Positions 24,248 through 33,893 of a stretch of DNA of 64,000 nucleotides are shown here, piece by piece; position 1 is the first letter of the stretch, and every line of letters starts with the position of its first letter. The DNA lies in contig NC_015689.1 in NCBI RefSeq assembly GCF_000218565.1, positions 62,001 to 126,000 of the forward strand. The letters run 5' to 3'. The notes under the pieces were generated by a model, which worked only from the letters and a program-made list of their open reading frames with translations, was not told the origin of the DNA and searched no databases. This stretch comes from Afipia carboxidovorans OM5 (lineage in GTDB: Bacteria > Pseudomonadota > Alphaproteobacteria > Rhizobiales > Xanthobacteraceae). A program made the position numbers and the translations under genes.

Positions 24248-24574
24248 TTACTCCGCCGGATTCCAGATCACCGCAAATTCGTCATCCCGGTCCGATCCGG
24301 CCATCCTGCCGAGATTTGCATACAGCCTGCGGGCGCCGAATTCCGGGGCAGCAAAGGACAGGGCAACGAAGTCTGCACCATTGTCCTTGTTCTTGCGATC
24401 CCAGCCGCCGCCGATCTCGGCGTCGTTACCGTAGACGCGATAGTCCGGCTGGTCGCTGCCCGGCTTCTTCTCCTTGTTCGGAATGATCTTGAGCGCCGCT
24501 GAAATCGATAGCGTCCGCAATGTACCGCGATAGGAACCATCATCGAGCTTGTTGACGAAACCGATGGCTGGCAT
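24248..24574 (-). CDS. DUF736 family protein (copy 1)
   Basis: A 108-aa protein starting MPAIGFVNKLDDGSYRGTLRTL and ending FAVIWNPAE. DUF736 proteins are small beta-rich proteins that are almost always encoded on rhizobial/agrobacterial plasmids and integrative elements near tra genes; their function is unknown. The frame is open upstream, but the ATG at 24574 matches family starts. It shares the layout 'initial GF(V/T)...IP..., W at the C-terminus' with the second copy at 44041. Confidence 0.85.
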   Translation of the reverse strand: MPAIGFVNKLDDGSYRGTLRTLSISAALKIIPNKEKKPGSDQPDYRVYGNDAEIGGGWDRKNKDNGADFVALSFAAPEFGARRLYANLGRMAGSDRDDEFAVIWNPAE

Positions 24575-24762
24575 CTGATGTCTCCCCACTTGATCCAGGC
24601 TGGCAACTGGCCCGGACTGCGCGCCCGTCTGCTGCACAGGTCCGGCCCTGTCTGTGTTCACCTTGAGCTCAAGCAGTCGCGCCAATCCGTTCGCCGGCAT
24701 CTTTGCCCTCATTGTTGCTTGCGCCATGGCCTGAGGATTCCGCGAGCGGAAGGTTCGCGCAC

Positions 24763-24780
24763 CCCGTCAAATCTGACGGG
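24763..24780. repeat. 18-bp palindrome CCCGTCAAAT-type, copy 1
   Basis: CCCGTCAAATCTGACGGG, an 18-bp palindrome with one imperfect central pair. An almost identical perfect copy lies next to oriT (48572-48589), and the shared sequence extends on both sides (GCGCAC before, TCG after). It is about 190 bp upstream of the DUF736 start. It is a candidate operator. Confidence 0.6.
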
Positions 24781-24909
24781 TCGAACCTGGGACCACACGG
24801 CCTAAAGCAGCCGGGCATCGGGCGGGACGGGCAGCACCGGCGTTGGGACGCGCGCCCGAAACGTGGTGTCCGTCCGATCTGGGTGGTGGTGTGTGGTCAG
24901 GGGAGCGGT

Positions 24910-24925
24910 GGGGGGGGGGGGGGGG
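24910..24925 (+). repeat. G16 homopolymer
   Basis: Sixteen consecutive G in an intergenic region between the DUF736 gene and the Toprim gene. Such tracts slip easily and can form G-quadruplexes. The surrounding 24,575-25,154 region holds no other supported gene apart from the palindrome at 24763. Confidence 0.8.
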
Positions 24926-25154
24926 TGAGCCGTGATTTTGACCTTGAGGCCCATCCGCTGCCGCTTGCGCCTTGCCGGGCGCAAGGGAAGCTCCGCCGCG
25001 ACAGGAAGGCGGCCGGAACGACGTCTCGCCAGCGCGCCCTTGCCCCCGGCAGGCTTCGCGGCCGGCCGGGGGCGTCCCGCAATTCACGGGAAAAGGGAAG
25101 TCAACCGAGGAAAGGGCTGGACATCGCCGGCGTGGCGGGTTCGGCATAAATGTC

Positions 25155-26060
25155 ATGGACCAGAAAGACATCGATGCGTTGCGAGGGAAGGTGCCCTGTG
25201 CGTCTCTCCTGGAAAAAGCAGGCTGGAAAGTCGACCTGAAGGAGAGCACTCGCGACGCGGTCAAATACCGCCGCGGCGAGGGTCAGATCGTCATCGTCAT
25301 CCACAAAGGGCGCGGTTGGTTCGACCCGATGTCCGAGGCCAAGGGCGACGTTTTCAAGCTCGCCGAACACCTTGGCGCGAAGAACTTTCCTGAGGCCCTG
25401 GAGCAGGTCGCGGAGCTCGACGGGTTCGTGCCAACCCAGCCGGCCTGGAACCGTCCGGCACGGGCTAAGCCCGCACTGCCGCTTGCGAACCGTTGGAATG
25501 CTCGCCTCAAACCGCGGCCAGGCTCGCCGGCCTGGCGCTACCTCTCGGAGTCGCGCTCCATTCCCGACCACCTGATTCAGGAAGCTCTCGAACAGGACCG
25601 GCTTCGCGAAGGTCCCCACGGAAGCATGTGGGCCTCGCACACCAATGATGCCGGGAGCGTGGTCGGCTGGGAGGAGCGCGGCCCGGAGTGGCGCGGGTTT
25701 GCAACCGGTGGATCGAAAGTGCTCTTCCGTCTCGGCACCCCACAGGCATTACGTTCCTGCGTTACCGAAGCGGCAATCGACGCGATGAGTCTCGCTGCTA
25801 TTGAGGGGCTACGCCACGATTCCCTCTATCTCAGCACTGGCGGCGGCTGGTCGCCCGCGACCGAGGCGGCAATTCGAATCCTCGGCGCGCGCCCGAAAGC
25901 GCTGCTTGTCGCCGCGACCGACAGCAACCGGCAGGGCGACGTGTTCGGTGATCGCATTCGTGCGATCGCTGAAGAGGTCGGCTCGGGCTTTGAGCGCCTG
26001 CGGTCCGCGCGCGACGACTGGAACGAAGATCTGCAGGCCGTGCTGCGACAACGCCGGTAA
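25155..26060 (+). CDS. DUF3991/Toprim-domain (primase-like) protein
   Basis: A 301-aa protein beginning MDQKDIDALRGKVPCASLLEKAGW. The first part (GWFDPMSEAKGDVFKLAEHL) resembles the zinc-free N-terminus of mobile-element primases, the middle WRYLSESRSIPDHLIQEAL is the DUF3991 region, and VTEAAIDAMSLAAIEGL with LLVAATDSNRQGDVFGDRI forms a Toprim fold with its acidic residues. Such proteins occur on conjugative elements and are thought to act in DNA replication or transfer, but no activity is proven. No strong ribosome site is seen; the ATG at 25155 follows from the family start. Confidence 0.78.
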   Translation: MDQKDIDALRGKVPCASLLEKAGWKVDLKESTRDAVKYRRGEGQIVIVIHKGRGWFDPMSEAKGDVFKLAEHLGAKNFPEALEQVAELDGFVPTQPAWNRPARAKPALPLANRWNARLKPRPGSPAWRYLSESRSIPDHLIQEALEQDRLREGPHGSMWASHTNDAGSVVGWEERGPEWRGFATGGSKVLFRLGTPQALRSCVTEAAIDAMSLAAIEGLRHDSLYLSTGGGWSPATEAAIRILGARPKALLVAATDSNRQGDVFGDRIRAIAEEVGSGFERLRSARDDWNEDLQAVLRQRR

Positions 26061-26339
26061 TCCCTAGTGGGGATCGCAGCGGCCGCAAAGAGCCGCGGCG
26101 CTGCATCGGCCGAAAACAAAGCCCCAAACAGGAAAGAGTGGAGAAACAGAAAATAGCAACGCGCTGCCGCATGCCCGGCCGGCGCGTGCAAGGGTGAAGC
26201 TTCGCCCGCGTGCCGCGCCCCTTGACCCGCCGGACCGGTGAGGCGGCTGCGAGGGAAGGGTCAGGAAGGGCCGAAGATGATGGCAAAATCGGAATGATGA
26301 GCCGCGCTTCCGCCCGACGAGGCTGAAAGGAGCCCGCTT

Positions 26340-26942
26340 ATGACCCTCTCTCCGATCCGCAAAATCTTCCAGGGCGTCGCCGACCGCCGGCAGATGTTCA
26401 GACTGTTCGATCGCCATGAACAGCGGCCAAATGCACATCCAGCCGATGATCAACACCTTTATGTGGGCGAATGGTTCGAGATCTCTCCGGAAAATTATCA
26501 GTACATGTTCGACATCCTTCCGCCGCTTTGGATGGAGTGGGACATGTTCGCGCTCTCGCGGCCGCTGACCGGCGCTTTAACGAGCATCTTCTTTAACCTC
26601 AAGGTCAGCGACCGGCCGCGGTATTTCCACGGCTACTGCGACCTGTCCGATCGCGGTTCGCCTGAGCGCATGAAGCAGTCCATCATCGTGCGCGAATCTC
26701 GGCCTGTCTGCACCATGACGCGCGACGAACGGCTCGAGCACATATGGTCGATCACGCATGATGACTATCGCGGCTACGCCGGTGAACGCTGGCCGATAGC
26801 CGACCGCGGCAAGCGCACCGTGTTGTTCTATGGCGGACGGCATGGGAGCTTGCTGAAATTGCTCGATCGTCTCACGGACGACGAGATCGCCGCGAAGTTG
26901 CCCGTGCATCTGCGCTATCTCCCCGAAGCGATCGCGGCGTGA
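26340..26942 (+). CDS. DUF1419 family protein
   Basis: A 200-aa protein with the family pattern IRKIFQGVADRRQMFRLFDRH, GEWFEISPENYQYMFDILPPLW and FHGYCDLSDRGSPERMK. DUF1419 genes are restricted largely to alphaproteobacterial plasmids and integrative elements; function unknown. AAGGAG lies 9 nt before the ATG. The next gene begins 11 nt after this one. Confidence 0.8.
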   Translation: MTLSPIRKIFQGVADRRQMFRLFDRHEQRPNAHPADDQHLYVGEWFEISPENYQYMFDILPPLWMEWDMFALSRPLTGALTSIFFNLKVSDRPRYFHGYCDLSDRGSPERMKQSIIVRESRPVCTMTRDERLEHIWSITHDDYRGYAGERWPIADRGKRTVLFYGGRHGSLLKLLDRLTDDEIAAKLPVHLRYLPEAIAA

Positions 26943-26953
26943 GGGAGGATGCC

Positions 26954-27511
26954 ATGACGGACTATCATTCCCCGACGGTCGTTCAGCCCAACATCCCGCC
27001 CGCGGACATGACGCCGCTGGAGCGGCTGATCCTCGATCTCGCCTTCGACGCGGAGAGCGAGACAGACGGCATCTATTTCCATTCGGAGTGTGGGCCGAGC
27101 GACATTGTCACCCTGTCCGTTGAGGACCTGCGTACCGCTTTCGAGGCGTCACGAGATCGCGGTGAAAGCAGCATCGGCAAATATGTCAGCGCCTTGCTCA
27201 CGCGACACGATGAGCAGGCCGGTGACGACCCTCCGGACGACATCGACGTCGATCTCACCGACAGCGAGAACGGCTGGGATCAGATGTTTCAGGACATCGT
27301 GCGCCGATCCGCCACGATCGATGAGATCGTTGTAACCTCGGCGTTCACATGCACCAGGATGCGACCCAACGGCTTCGGCGGCAGTGTGATGCTCATCACC
27401 GCTGACGCCATCCGATACTGCTCTACGGCCGACATGCTTGAGAAATTCTGGAACGAGGCCGCCAAGGCATCGCCAAACCCTCGGCCCACTCCGTCCGAAC
27501 GAACGTCATAG
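26954..27511 (+). CDS. Conserved hypothetical protein of the mobile element
   Basis: An acidic 185-aa protein (MTDYHSPTVVQPNIPPADMT) with no membrane segment or catalytic motif that I recognise. It is rich in Asp/Glu (DDPPDDIDVDLTDSENGWD). GGGAGGA before the ATG at 26954 sets the start; a GTG at 26939 would overlap the DUF1419 stop. It forms a two-gene unit with the DUF1419 gene and is followed by a hairpin terminator. Confidence 0.7.
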   Translation: MTDYHSPTVVQPNIPPADMTPLERLILDLAFDAESETDGIYFHSECGPSDIVTLSVEDLRTAFEASRDRGESSIGKYVSALLTRHDEQAGDDPPDDIDVDLTDSENGWDQMFQDIVRRSATIDEIVVTSAFTCTRMRPNGFGGSVMLITADAIRYCSTADMLEKFWNEAAKASPNPRPTPSERTS

Positions 27512-27537
27512 GCGGCATCACCGCTCGAACCTCGCGA

Positions 27538-27560
27538 AAGCCCGGCCATGCGCCGGGCTT
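27538..27560 (+). terminator. Rho-independent-type hairpin
   Basis: AAGCCCGGC-CATGC-GCCGGGCTT is a perfect 9-bp stem with a 5-nt loop, 27 bp after the preceding stop codon. The downstream U tract is weak (CGCGTTT). Confidence 0.6.
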
Positions 27561-27673
27561 CGCGTTTCAACCGCCGGCAATGCCGGTCCCCTTCTTCCAC
27601 ACGATGCGAACGCCGTCGCCGGCCAGCCTGGGCCGGACGATGGCGCGCGCCTTCATGACAAGGAGATTCTCCA

Positions 27674-30600
27674 ATGGCGCACGACGATCCCTTTACTCTC
27701 GATCTCTTCAACACATCTGCTCTGTCGTCCGGCCTCGGCCTCGGCGTCACCGCATTCGCCGGTAACTCAGCATCCGTCGCGGACGATGGCGACGATGCCA
27801 ATCCGTCGGCTCCGGCTTCTGCTGTTGCGGTCGCTATGGTCGCACGATCGGCACCGCCCGCCCAGCATTTACAAGGCAGCAATTTCTATCTCGCGGATAG
27901 CCGTGGTCTCGCACGCGGCTGGAAGGAACGCGCCCGCGATAATATCGCCGCGATCCGGCTTGCGGCAGAAATCGGGGCCGCCGAGCGAGCCGCCACTCCG
28001 GAGGAGCAGGCGAAGCTGATCCTCTTTACAGGCTTTGGCGCATCCGACCTTGCCAACGGAGTCTTCCGTCGGCCCGGAGAGAGTGACTTCCGCGAGGGCT
28101 GGGACGAGATCGGCACGGCGTTGGAGGACGCTGTCGGTGAAGCCGATTATGCATCGCTAGCCCGCTGTACCCAGTACGCTCACTTCACGCCCGAGTTCAT
28201 CGTCCAGGCAATCTGGTCAGGGCTCCAGCGGCTCGGCTGGCGCGGCGGCCGCATATTGGAGCCCGGCATCGGCACAGGCCTGTTCCCGGCACTCATGCCG
28301 GACGGCCTGCGTGACGTCTCCCGCGTCACCGGCATCGAGCTCGATCCCGTCACTGCACGCATCGCTCGGCTGTTGCAGCCGCGGGCGCGTATCATCGCCG
28401 GCGATTTCGTTCGCACGGAGCTGCCGGCGAGCTTCGATCTTGCGATCGGTAATCCGCCGTTCTCGGATCGCACCGTCCGTTCCGATCGCGCGTATCGATC
28501 GCTCGGCCTTCGCCTGCATGATTATTTCATCGCGCGGGCGATCGACCTGTTGAAGCCCGGTGCGCTTGCCGCCTTCGTGACCAGTGCGGGCACAATGGAC
28601 AAAGCTGACAGCACCATGCGCGAGTGTATCGCGAAATCGGCCGACCTTATTGCCGCAATCCGCTTGCCTGAGGGCAGCTTCCGCGCCAGCGCCGGCACGG
28701 AGGTGGTTGTCGACGTGCTGTTCTTCCGCAAACACAAAATCGGAGACGCGGAAGGCGATCTGTCGTGGCTCGATCTCGACGAGGTCCGACCGGCGACAGA
28801 CGACGAAGGTGCGATCCGCGTCAATCGCTGGTTCGTGAAGCACCCGGATCTCGTGCTGGGCGCCCATGCCCTGGCTTCCGGTCCCTTCGGTGAGACCTAC
28901 ACATGCCTTCCTCGCGAAGGCGAGGACCTCGCTGCGGCCATCTCGACAGCGATCCAGTTCCTCCCGGAAGCGATTTATGATGGCGAGCCGGAGGTGATCG
29001 ATCTCGATCTGGAGGCGCTCGACGATCCATCCTTGGACGATCTGCCATCCGACCGGCATGTCCGCGAAGGCAGCTACTTCTTCGACAAGGCCCGCGGCCT
29101 GATGCAGATCCTCGACGGCGAGCCCGTCGCGGTGAAGATGCGCAAGGGCCGCAGCGGCGATGGCGTGCCCGACAAGCACATCCGCATCATCCGCAAGCTT
29201 ATCCCGATCCGGGACGCTGTGCGCGAGGTCCTGAAAACCCAAGAGCTCGATCGGCCATGGAAGGACGCGCAGGTGAAGCTGCGCATCGCCTGGTCGAATT
29301 TCGTGCGCGACTTCGGCCCGATTAATTTCACTACGGTGTCTTTGACAGAGGACGAGGAAACCGGCGAGGTGCGCGAGACGCATCGCCGCCCCAATATCCA
29401 GCCATTTCTCGACGATCCCGACTGCTGGCTGGTCGCCTCGATCGAGGACTACGACCTCGAAACCAATACGGCGAAGCCCGGTCCGATCTTTACCGAACGT
29501 GTGATCTCACCGCCGGCCGCACCGGTGATCACGAGCGCGGCCGACGCACTCGCTGTTGTTCTCAACGAGCGCGGCCGTGTCGACGTCGATCATATCGCCG
29601 AACTCTTGCATCGCGATCGCGACGATGTCGTTGCCGAGCTCGGCAGCGCGATCTTCTGTGATCCTGCCGACGGTTCCTGGCAAACTGCGGACGCCTATCT
29701 GTCCGGCCCGGTCCGCGACAGGCTGAAGGCGGCGAAGGCCGCCGCCGCGCTCGACCCGGTCTATGAGCGCAACGTCGCCGCGCTGCAGGGAGTACAGCCT
29801 GCTGATCTGCGTCCCTCCGACATTACCGCCCGACTCGGCGCGCCGTGGATTCCGGCCGCCGACATTATTGCATTCGTCAAGGAGACGATGGATGCCGAGA
29901 TTAAAATCCACCACATGCCTGAGCTCGCCTCCTGGACTGTGGAGGCCCGACAGCTTGGATGGATGGCGGCCGGTACGTCGGAATGGGGCACGGATCGCCG
30001 ACATGCCGGCGAACTGCTCTCCGATGCGCTGAACAGCCGCGTTCCGCAAATCTTCGACACCATCAAGGACGGTGACAGCGAGCGGCGGGTGCTCAATGTG
30101 ATTGACACCGAGGCCGCAAAGACAAAGCTGCAGAAGATCAAGGATGCCTTCCAGCGCTGGATCTGGTCCGATGCGGATCGGACTGACCGGCTGGCCCGGC
30201 TCTACAATGATCGCTTCAATAACATCGCGCCACGAGCCTTTGATGGCTCTCATCTGAAGCTCCCGGGCGCCTCTGGCGCCTTTGTTCTTTATGGGCACCA
30301 GAAGCGCGGCATCTGGCGCGTTATCTCTTCCGGGTCGACCTATCTCGCTCATGCGGTCGGCGCCGGCAAGACCATGACGATGGCAGCCGCGGTCATGGAG
30401 CAGCGCCGGCTTGGCCTGATCGCCAAGGCCATACTGGTCGTTCCCGGTCATTGCCTGGCGCAGGCGGCGCGCGAGTTCCTCGCACTCTATCCGAACGCCC
30501 GCATTCTCGTTGCCGACGAGACCAATTTTACCAAGGACAAGCGGCATCGGTTCCTGTCGCGCGCCGCCACGGCGACATGGGATGCGATCATCATCACGCA

Positions 30601-32773
30601 CAGCGCCTTCCGCTTCATCAGCGTGCCCTCGGCCTTCGAGCAGCAGATGATCCAGGACGAGCTGGAGCTCTATGAGACGCTCTTGACCAAGGTCGAGAGC
30701 GACGACCGCGTTTCACGAAAACGGCTCGAGCGGCTGAAGGAGGGATTGCAGGAGCGGCTCGAATCTCTTTCCACGCGCAAGGATGATCTCCTGACCATCT
30801 CGGAGATCGGCGTCGACCAGATCATCGTCGACGAGGCGCAGGAGTTCAGAAAGCTCTCCTTCGCCACCAACATGTCGACGTTGAAGGGCGTCGATCCCAA
30901 CGGCTCGCAGCGCGCATGGGACCTTTACGTGAAGTCGCGCTTCGTCGAGACCAAGAACCCGGGACGAGCGCTCGTTCTAGCGTCCGGCACGCCAATCACC
31001 AATACACTTGGCGAGATGTTCTCGGTGCAGCGCTATCTCGGCTTCGCTGCGCTCCTCGAGCGTGGACTGCACGAGTTCGACGCCTGGGCGTCGACCTTCG
31101 GCGACGTGTCGACCGAACTCGAGCTCCAGCCCTCCGGCAAATACAAGCCGGTGACGCGCTTTGCCACGTTCGTCAACGTGCCGGAGTTGATTGCCATGTT
31201 CCGCTCCTTCGCGGACGTGGTGATGCCGGAGGACCTGCGGCAATATGTGAAGGTGCCAGCGATCTCGACCGGCCGGCGTCAGATCCTGACCGCGAAGCCG
31301 ACCGCCGCGTTCAAGCGATACCAGGTTCTGCTCGACGCGCGCATCAAGGCAATCGAAGAGCGCGACCGGCCGCCTGAGCCCGGCGACGATATCCTGCTCT
31401 CTGTCATCACGGACGGCCGTCACGCAGCGATCGACCTGCGCCTGGTCGATTCCGACAATGACAACGAGCCTGAGAATAAGCTCAACAAGCTGATCGCGAA
31501 CGCCTTCCGCATCTGGCGGGAGACGGCGAAAAACACCTATGTGCGCCCAGACGGCAAGCCGTTCGAGCTTCCCGGCGCGGCACAGATGATTTTCTCCGAT
31601 CTCGGCACCATCAACGTCGAGAAGACGAGGGGCTTCTCCGCGTATCGCTGGATCAGGGACGAACTGATCCGCATGGGCGTTCCGCCGAGCGAGATCGCAT
31701 TCATCCAGGACTTCAAGAAGACTGAAGCCAAACAGCGCCTGTTCGGCGATGTGCGGGCCGGCAAGGTTCGCTTCCTGCTCGGATCCTCCGACACGATGGG
31801 CACGGGCGTCAATGCGCAGCTCCGACTGCGGGCGCTTCACCACCTCGACGTGCCATGGCTGCCCTCGCAGATCGAGCAACGTGAAGGTCGCATCGTTCGG
31901 CAGGGTAACCAGAATGATGAAGTCGATATCTACGCCTACGCGACTGAAGGCAGCCTCGATGCGCAGATGTGGCAGAATAACGAGCGCAAGGCCCGCTTCA
32001 TCGCGGCCGCGCTCTCGGGCGACACCTCGATCCGTCGGCTCGAAGATCTGGGAGAGAGCCAGGCCAACCAGTTCGCCATGGCCAAGGCAATTGCATCGGG
32101 CGACGAGCGACTGATGCGCAAGGCGGGACTTGAAGCGGATATCGCGCGGCTTGATCGATTGCGTGCTGCGCACATCGACGATCAACATGCCGTGCGCCGG
32201 CAGGTCCGCGATGCTGAGCGCGACATCGAATTTGCAACCCGGCGCATCGCCGAGATTGGCCAGGATATCGCCCGTCTCGTGCCAACTGGCGGCGAGGCCT
32301 TCGCGATGCGCGTGAAGGAGAGGCGCTACTCCGAGCGCAAGGAGGCCGGCCGTGCCTTGATGAAGGAGCTCCTCACACTGGTCCAGCTTCAGCACGAAGG
32401 CGCGAGCGTCATCGCATCGATCGGCGGATTCGACGTTGAATATGTCGGCGAGCGCATCGGCCGCGACGGCTATTGCTACACGACGAGGCTGATGCGTACC
32501 GGTACCAATGATGAGATCGACCTTCCGGTGACGGTGACGCCGCTTGGCGCGATCTCGCGTCTGGAGCACGCAGTTGGTGATTTCGAGGCGGAGCAGGAAC
32601 ACTTCCGCCAGGGTCTCATTGACGCGCGCAGGCGGCTGGCCGCTTACCAGTCACGGGAAGGCGGAGACTTCGCCTTCGCCGCCGAACTCGCCGACAAGCG
32701 CCAGCAGCTCTGCGCGATCGAGGCCGAGCTCGCCAACGACAGCGAGAGCCCAGCCAACCGGATTGCCGCGTGA
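27674..32773 (+). CDS. Giant N6-methyltransferase/SF2 helicase, DarB-like antirestriction candidate
   Basis: A 1,699-aa protein. Around residues 190-330 is an adenine methyltransferase fold with an SAM loop (EPGIGTGLF) and the catalytic NPPF motif (about residue 258). The second half is a SNF2/SF2 helicase: Walker A AVGAGKTMT (about 895), DEAQ box IIVDEAQEF (about 1050), LASGTPITNT, and the motif V/VI region SDTMGTGVNAQ...QREGRIVRQGNQ (about 1380-1410). A Glu/Arg-rich coiled C-terminus follows. The same methylase-plus-helicase layout and size class is known from phage P1 DarB, which protects incoming DNA from type I restriction, and from plasmid homologues. Enzyme domains are clear; the antirestriction role is inferred. 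GGAG lies 8 nt before the ATG. Confidence 0.82.
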   Translation: MAHDDPFTLDLFNTSALSSGLGLGVTAFAGNSASVADDGDDANPSAPASAVAVAMVARSAPPAQHLQGSNFYLADSRGLARGWKERARDNIAAIRLAAEIGAAERAATPEEQAKLILFTGFGASDLANGVFRRPGESDFREGWDEIGTALEDAVGEADYASLARCTQYAHFTPEFIVQAIWSGLQRLGWRGGRILEPGIGTGLFPALMPDGLRDVSRVTGIELDPVTARIARLLQPRARIIAGDFVRTELPASFDLAIGNPPFSDRTVRSDRAYRSLGLRLHDYFIARAIDLLKPGALAAFVTSAGTMDKADSTMRECIAKSADLIAAIRLPEGSFRASAGTEVVVDVLFFRKHKIGDAEGDLSWLDLDEVRPATDDEGAIRVNRWFVKHPDLVLGAHALASGPFGETYTCLPREGEDLAAAISTAIQFLPEAIYDGEPEVIDLDLEALDDPSLDDLPSDRHVREGSYFFDKARGLMQILDGEPVAVKMRKGRSGDGVPDKHIRIIRKLIPIRDAVREVLKTQELDRPWKDAQVKLRIAWSNFVRDFGPINFTTVSLTEDEETGEVRETHRRPNIQPFLDDPDCWLVASIEDYDLETNTAKPGPIFTERVISPPAAPVITSAADALAVVLNERGRVDVDHIAELLHRDRDDVVAELGSAIFCDPADGSWQTADAYLSGPVRDRLKAAKAAAALDPVYERNVAALQGVQPADLRPSDITARLGAPWIPAADIIAFVKETMDAEIKIHHMPELASWTVEARQLGWMAAGTSEWGTDRRHAGELLSDALNSRVPQIFDTIKDGDSERRVLNVIDTEAAKTKLQKIKDAFQRWIWSDADRTDRLARLYNDRFNNIAPRAFDGSHLKLPGASGAFVLYGHQKRGIWRVISSGSTYLAHAVGAGKTMTMAAAVMEQRRLGLIAKAILVVPGHCLAQAAREFLALYPNARILVADETNFTKDKRHRFLSRAATATWDAIIITHSAFRFISVPSAFEQQMIQDELELYETLLTKVESDDRVSRKRLERLKEGLQERLESLSTRKDDLLTISEIGVDQIIVDEAQEFRKLSFATNMSTLKGVDPNGSQRAWDLYVKSRFVETKNPGRALVLASGTPITNTLGEMFSVQRYLGFAALLERGLHEFDAWASTFGDVSTELELQPSGKYKPVTRFATFVNVPELIAMFRSFADVVMPEDLRQYVKVPAISTGRRQILTAKPTAAFKRYQVLLDARIKAIEERDRPPEPGDDILLSVITDGRHAAIDLRLVDSDNDNEPENKLNKLIANAFRIWRETAKNTYVRPDGKPFELPGAAQMIFSDLGTINVEKTRGFSAYRWIRDELIRMGVPPSEIAFIQDFKKTEAKQRLFGDVRAGKVRFLLGSSDTMGTGVNAQLRLRALHHLDVPWLPSQIEQREGRIVRQGNQNDEVDIYAYATEGSLDAQMWQNNERKARFIAAALSGDTSIRRLEDLGESQANQFAMAKAIASGDERLMRKAGLEADIARLDRLRAAHIDDQHAVRRQVRDAERDIEFATRRIAEIGQDIARLVPTGGEAFAMRVKERRYSERKEAGRALMKELLTLVQLQHEGASVIASIGGFDVEYVGERIGRDGYCYTTRLMRTGTNDEIDLPVTVTPLGAISRLEHAVGDFEAEQEHFRQGLIDARRRLAAYQSREGGDFAFAAELADKRQQLCAIEAELANDSESPANRIAA

Positions 32774-32777
32774 TGGG

Positions 32778-33275
32778 CTAACGTGACAGGCGGTTTTCAT
32801 CGTCAATCAGCACGAGGCGGGCTGGAGCCTTATCGCTCCAGCGCCATAGGACGAGGTTAAGATCATCAGCCGCGGCACCCGGTGCGAAACTGCGAACCAG
32901 CAGGGCGTCGAAGCCCGCTGCAATAAGCCGCCGGGCGAATGCCTGCGTCTTCGCTTCTCCGGCTGCTTTCATTTGATCGCGCCATGTCGGGTCCGCCAGC
33001 GCCGCAGCATCGATCCCGTGTGCCGCGAGCGCGGTGTCATCCCGGCTGTCGAACACGTGTTCAATCTCGGCCGTATAGGACACGAGCATGGTCGGCTGGA
33101 GGGAACCAGCGCGATTGGCCTCGCGCAACGCTGTCATCACCGACAGCGAAGCATAGAGTGCCGGCATTCCCTTCACATTGAAGCGGCCGCCGTGCAGCGC
33201 AGCACCCTCTCCGGAGAGAGGATTGCGCGCGTAAACCGGATTGAGCGCGCGAAACAGCGGCCCGCGATACGGCAT
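32778..33275 (-). CDS. RES-domain toxin
   Basis: A 165-aa RES-family toxin; characterised members destroy NAD+. The fold is shown by YRGPLFRALNPVYARNPLSGEGAALHGGRFN (conserved Arg and the GGRWN-like motif), then ALYASLSVMTALREA (Tyr, Ser and Glu positions) and the C-terminal FDALLVRSFA. It overlaps the antitoxin stop (TGATG at 33277-33273), typical of a coupled toxin-antitoxin pair. It converges with the giant helicase gene, with a gap of only 4 bp. Confidence 0.88.
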   Translation of the reverse strand: MPYRGPLFRALNPVYARNPLSGEGAALHGGRFNVKGMPALYASLSVMTALREANRAGSLQPTMLVSYTAEIEHVFDSRDDTALAAHGIDAAALADPTWRDQMKAAGEAKTQAFARRLIAAGFDALLVRSFAPGAAADDLNLVLWRWSDKAPARLVLIDDENRLSR

Positions 33276-33625
33276 CAGGCGTGAACGCCCGCGTCGACTG
33301 CGTCGATATAGTCGAGAACATCCTCAGCACGTCCGCTGCGCACGAGCTGCATCGCCGTCTGTCCCGAAAAGCCCGGCAGCGGCTCCGACCGATACCATGC
33401 ATAAGCCATGAGCGCCGAGCCGAAGCGCGGCTCGAGCTTGTTGAGGACCTCCATCATCTCGCGCAGCCGCCGCTGGGTGCGGTCCGACCGCACCCGGTCC
33501 TTGCGCTGCACCGCATCCCGGCCGAGCCCCGCCGTACGGGCGACCTCCTCGCTCGTGGTGCGCAGCGCCTGAGCGATCTTGCGCGGGGCGAAAAATCCAT
33601 CATCGGCGTACTGGGCCAGACCCAT
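33275..33625 (-). CDS. Xre/MbcA/ParS-type antitoxin
   Basis: A 116-aa antitoxin. The N-terminal helix-turn-helix is RKIAQALRTTSEEVARTAGLG, and the C-terminal DUF2384-type toxin-binding region is FGSALMAYAWYRSEPLPGFSGQTAMQLVRSGRAEDVLDYID. It neutralises the RES protein and probably represses the operon. The start is at 33625, with GGAGG 6 nt upstream; the frame is open further upstream but that portion overlaps another gene in a different frame. Confidence 0.88.
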   Translation of the reverse strand: MGLAQYADDGFFAPRKIAQALRTTSEEVARTAGLGRDAVQRKDRVRSDRTQRRLREMMEVLNKLEPRFGSALMAYAWYRSEPLPGFSGQTAMQLVRSGRAEDVLDYIDAVDAGVHA

Positions 33626-33893
33626 GATCGGCCTCCAATGAAAGAACTCAAGAGGGAAAAACGTTAGCTTTGCGCTGCTTTTCCTTGGGCTTGGTTGTGT
33701 TTTGACCGGCGTTCCGGCCGATCGGCTAAATCTTCTCCGTTCGCAGGACGGGCTTTTGCTGTCCTGCGGTTCTGAACCATTCTCCAATCCGTGACCCTGA
33801 TGCCGTTTGTCTTCGTGGCTTCGGTCACATAGTGGCGTTCGGCTCCCGGCTTCCCATTCTCCTTTAAGAGCGCAACCCAGGCCTGCCAGGTTC

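Noticed and set aside
28217..29383. 388-codon minus frame inside the giant helicase gene
   Set aside because: Antisense shadow; methyltransferase motifs are on the plus strand.
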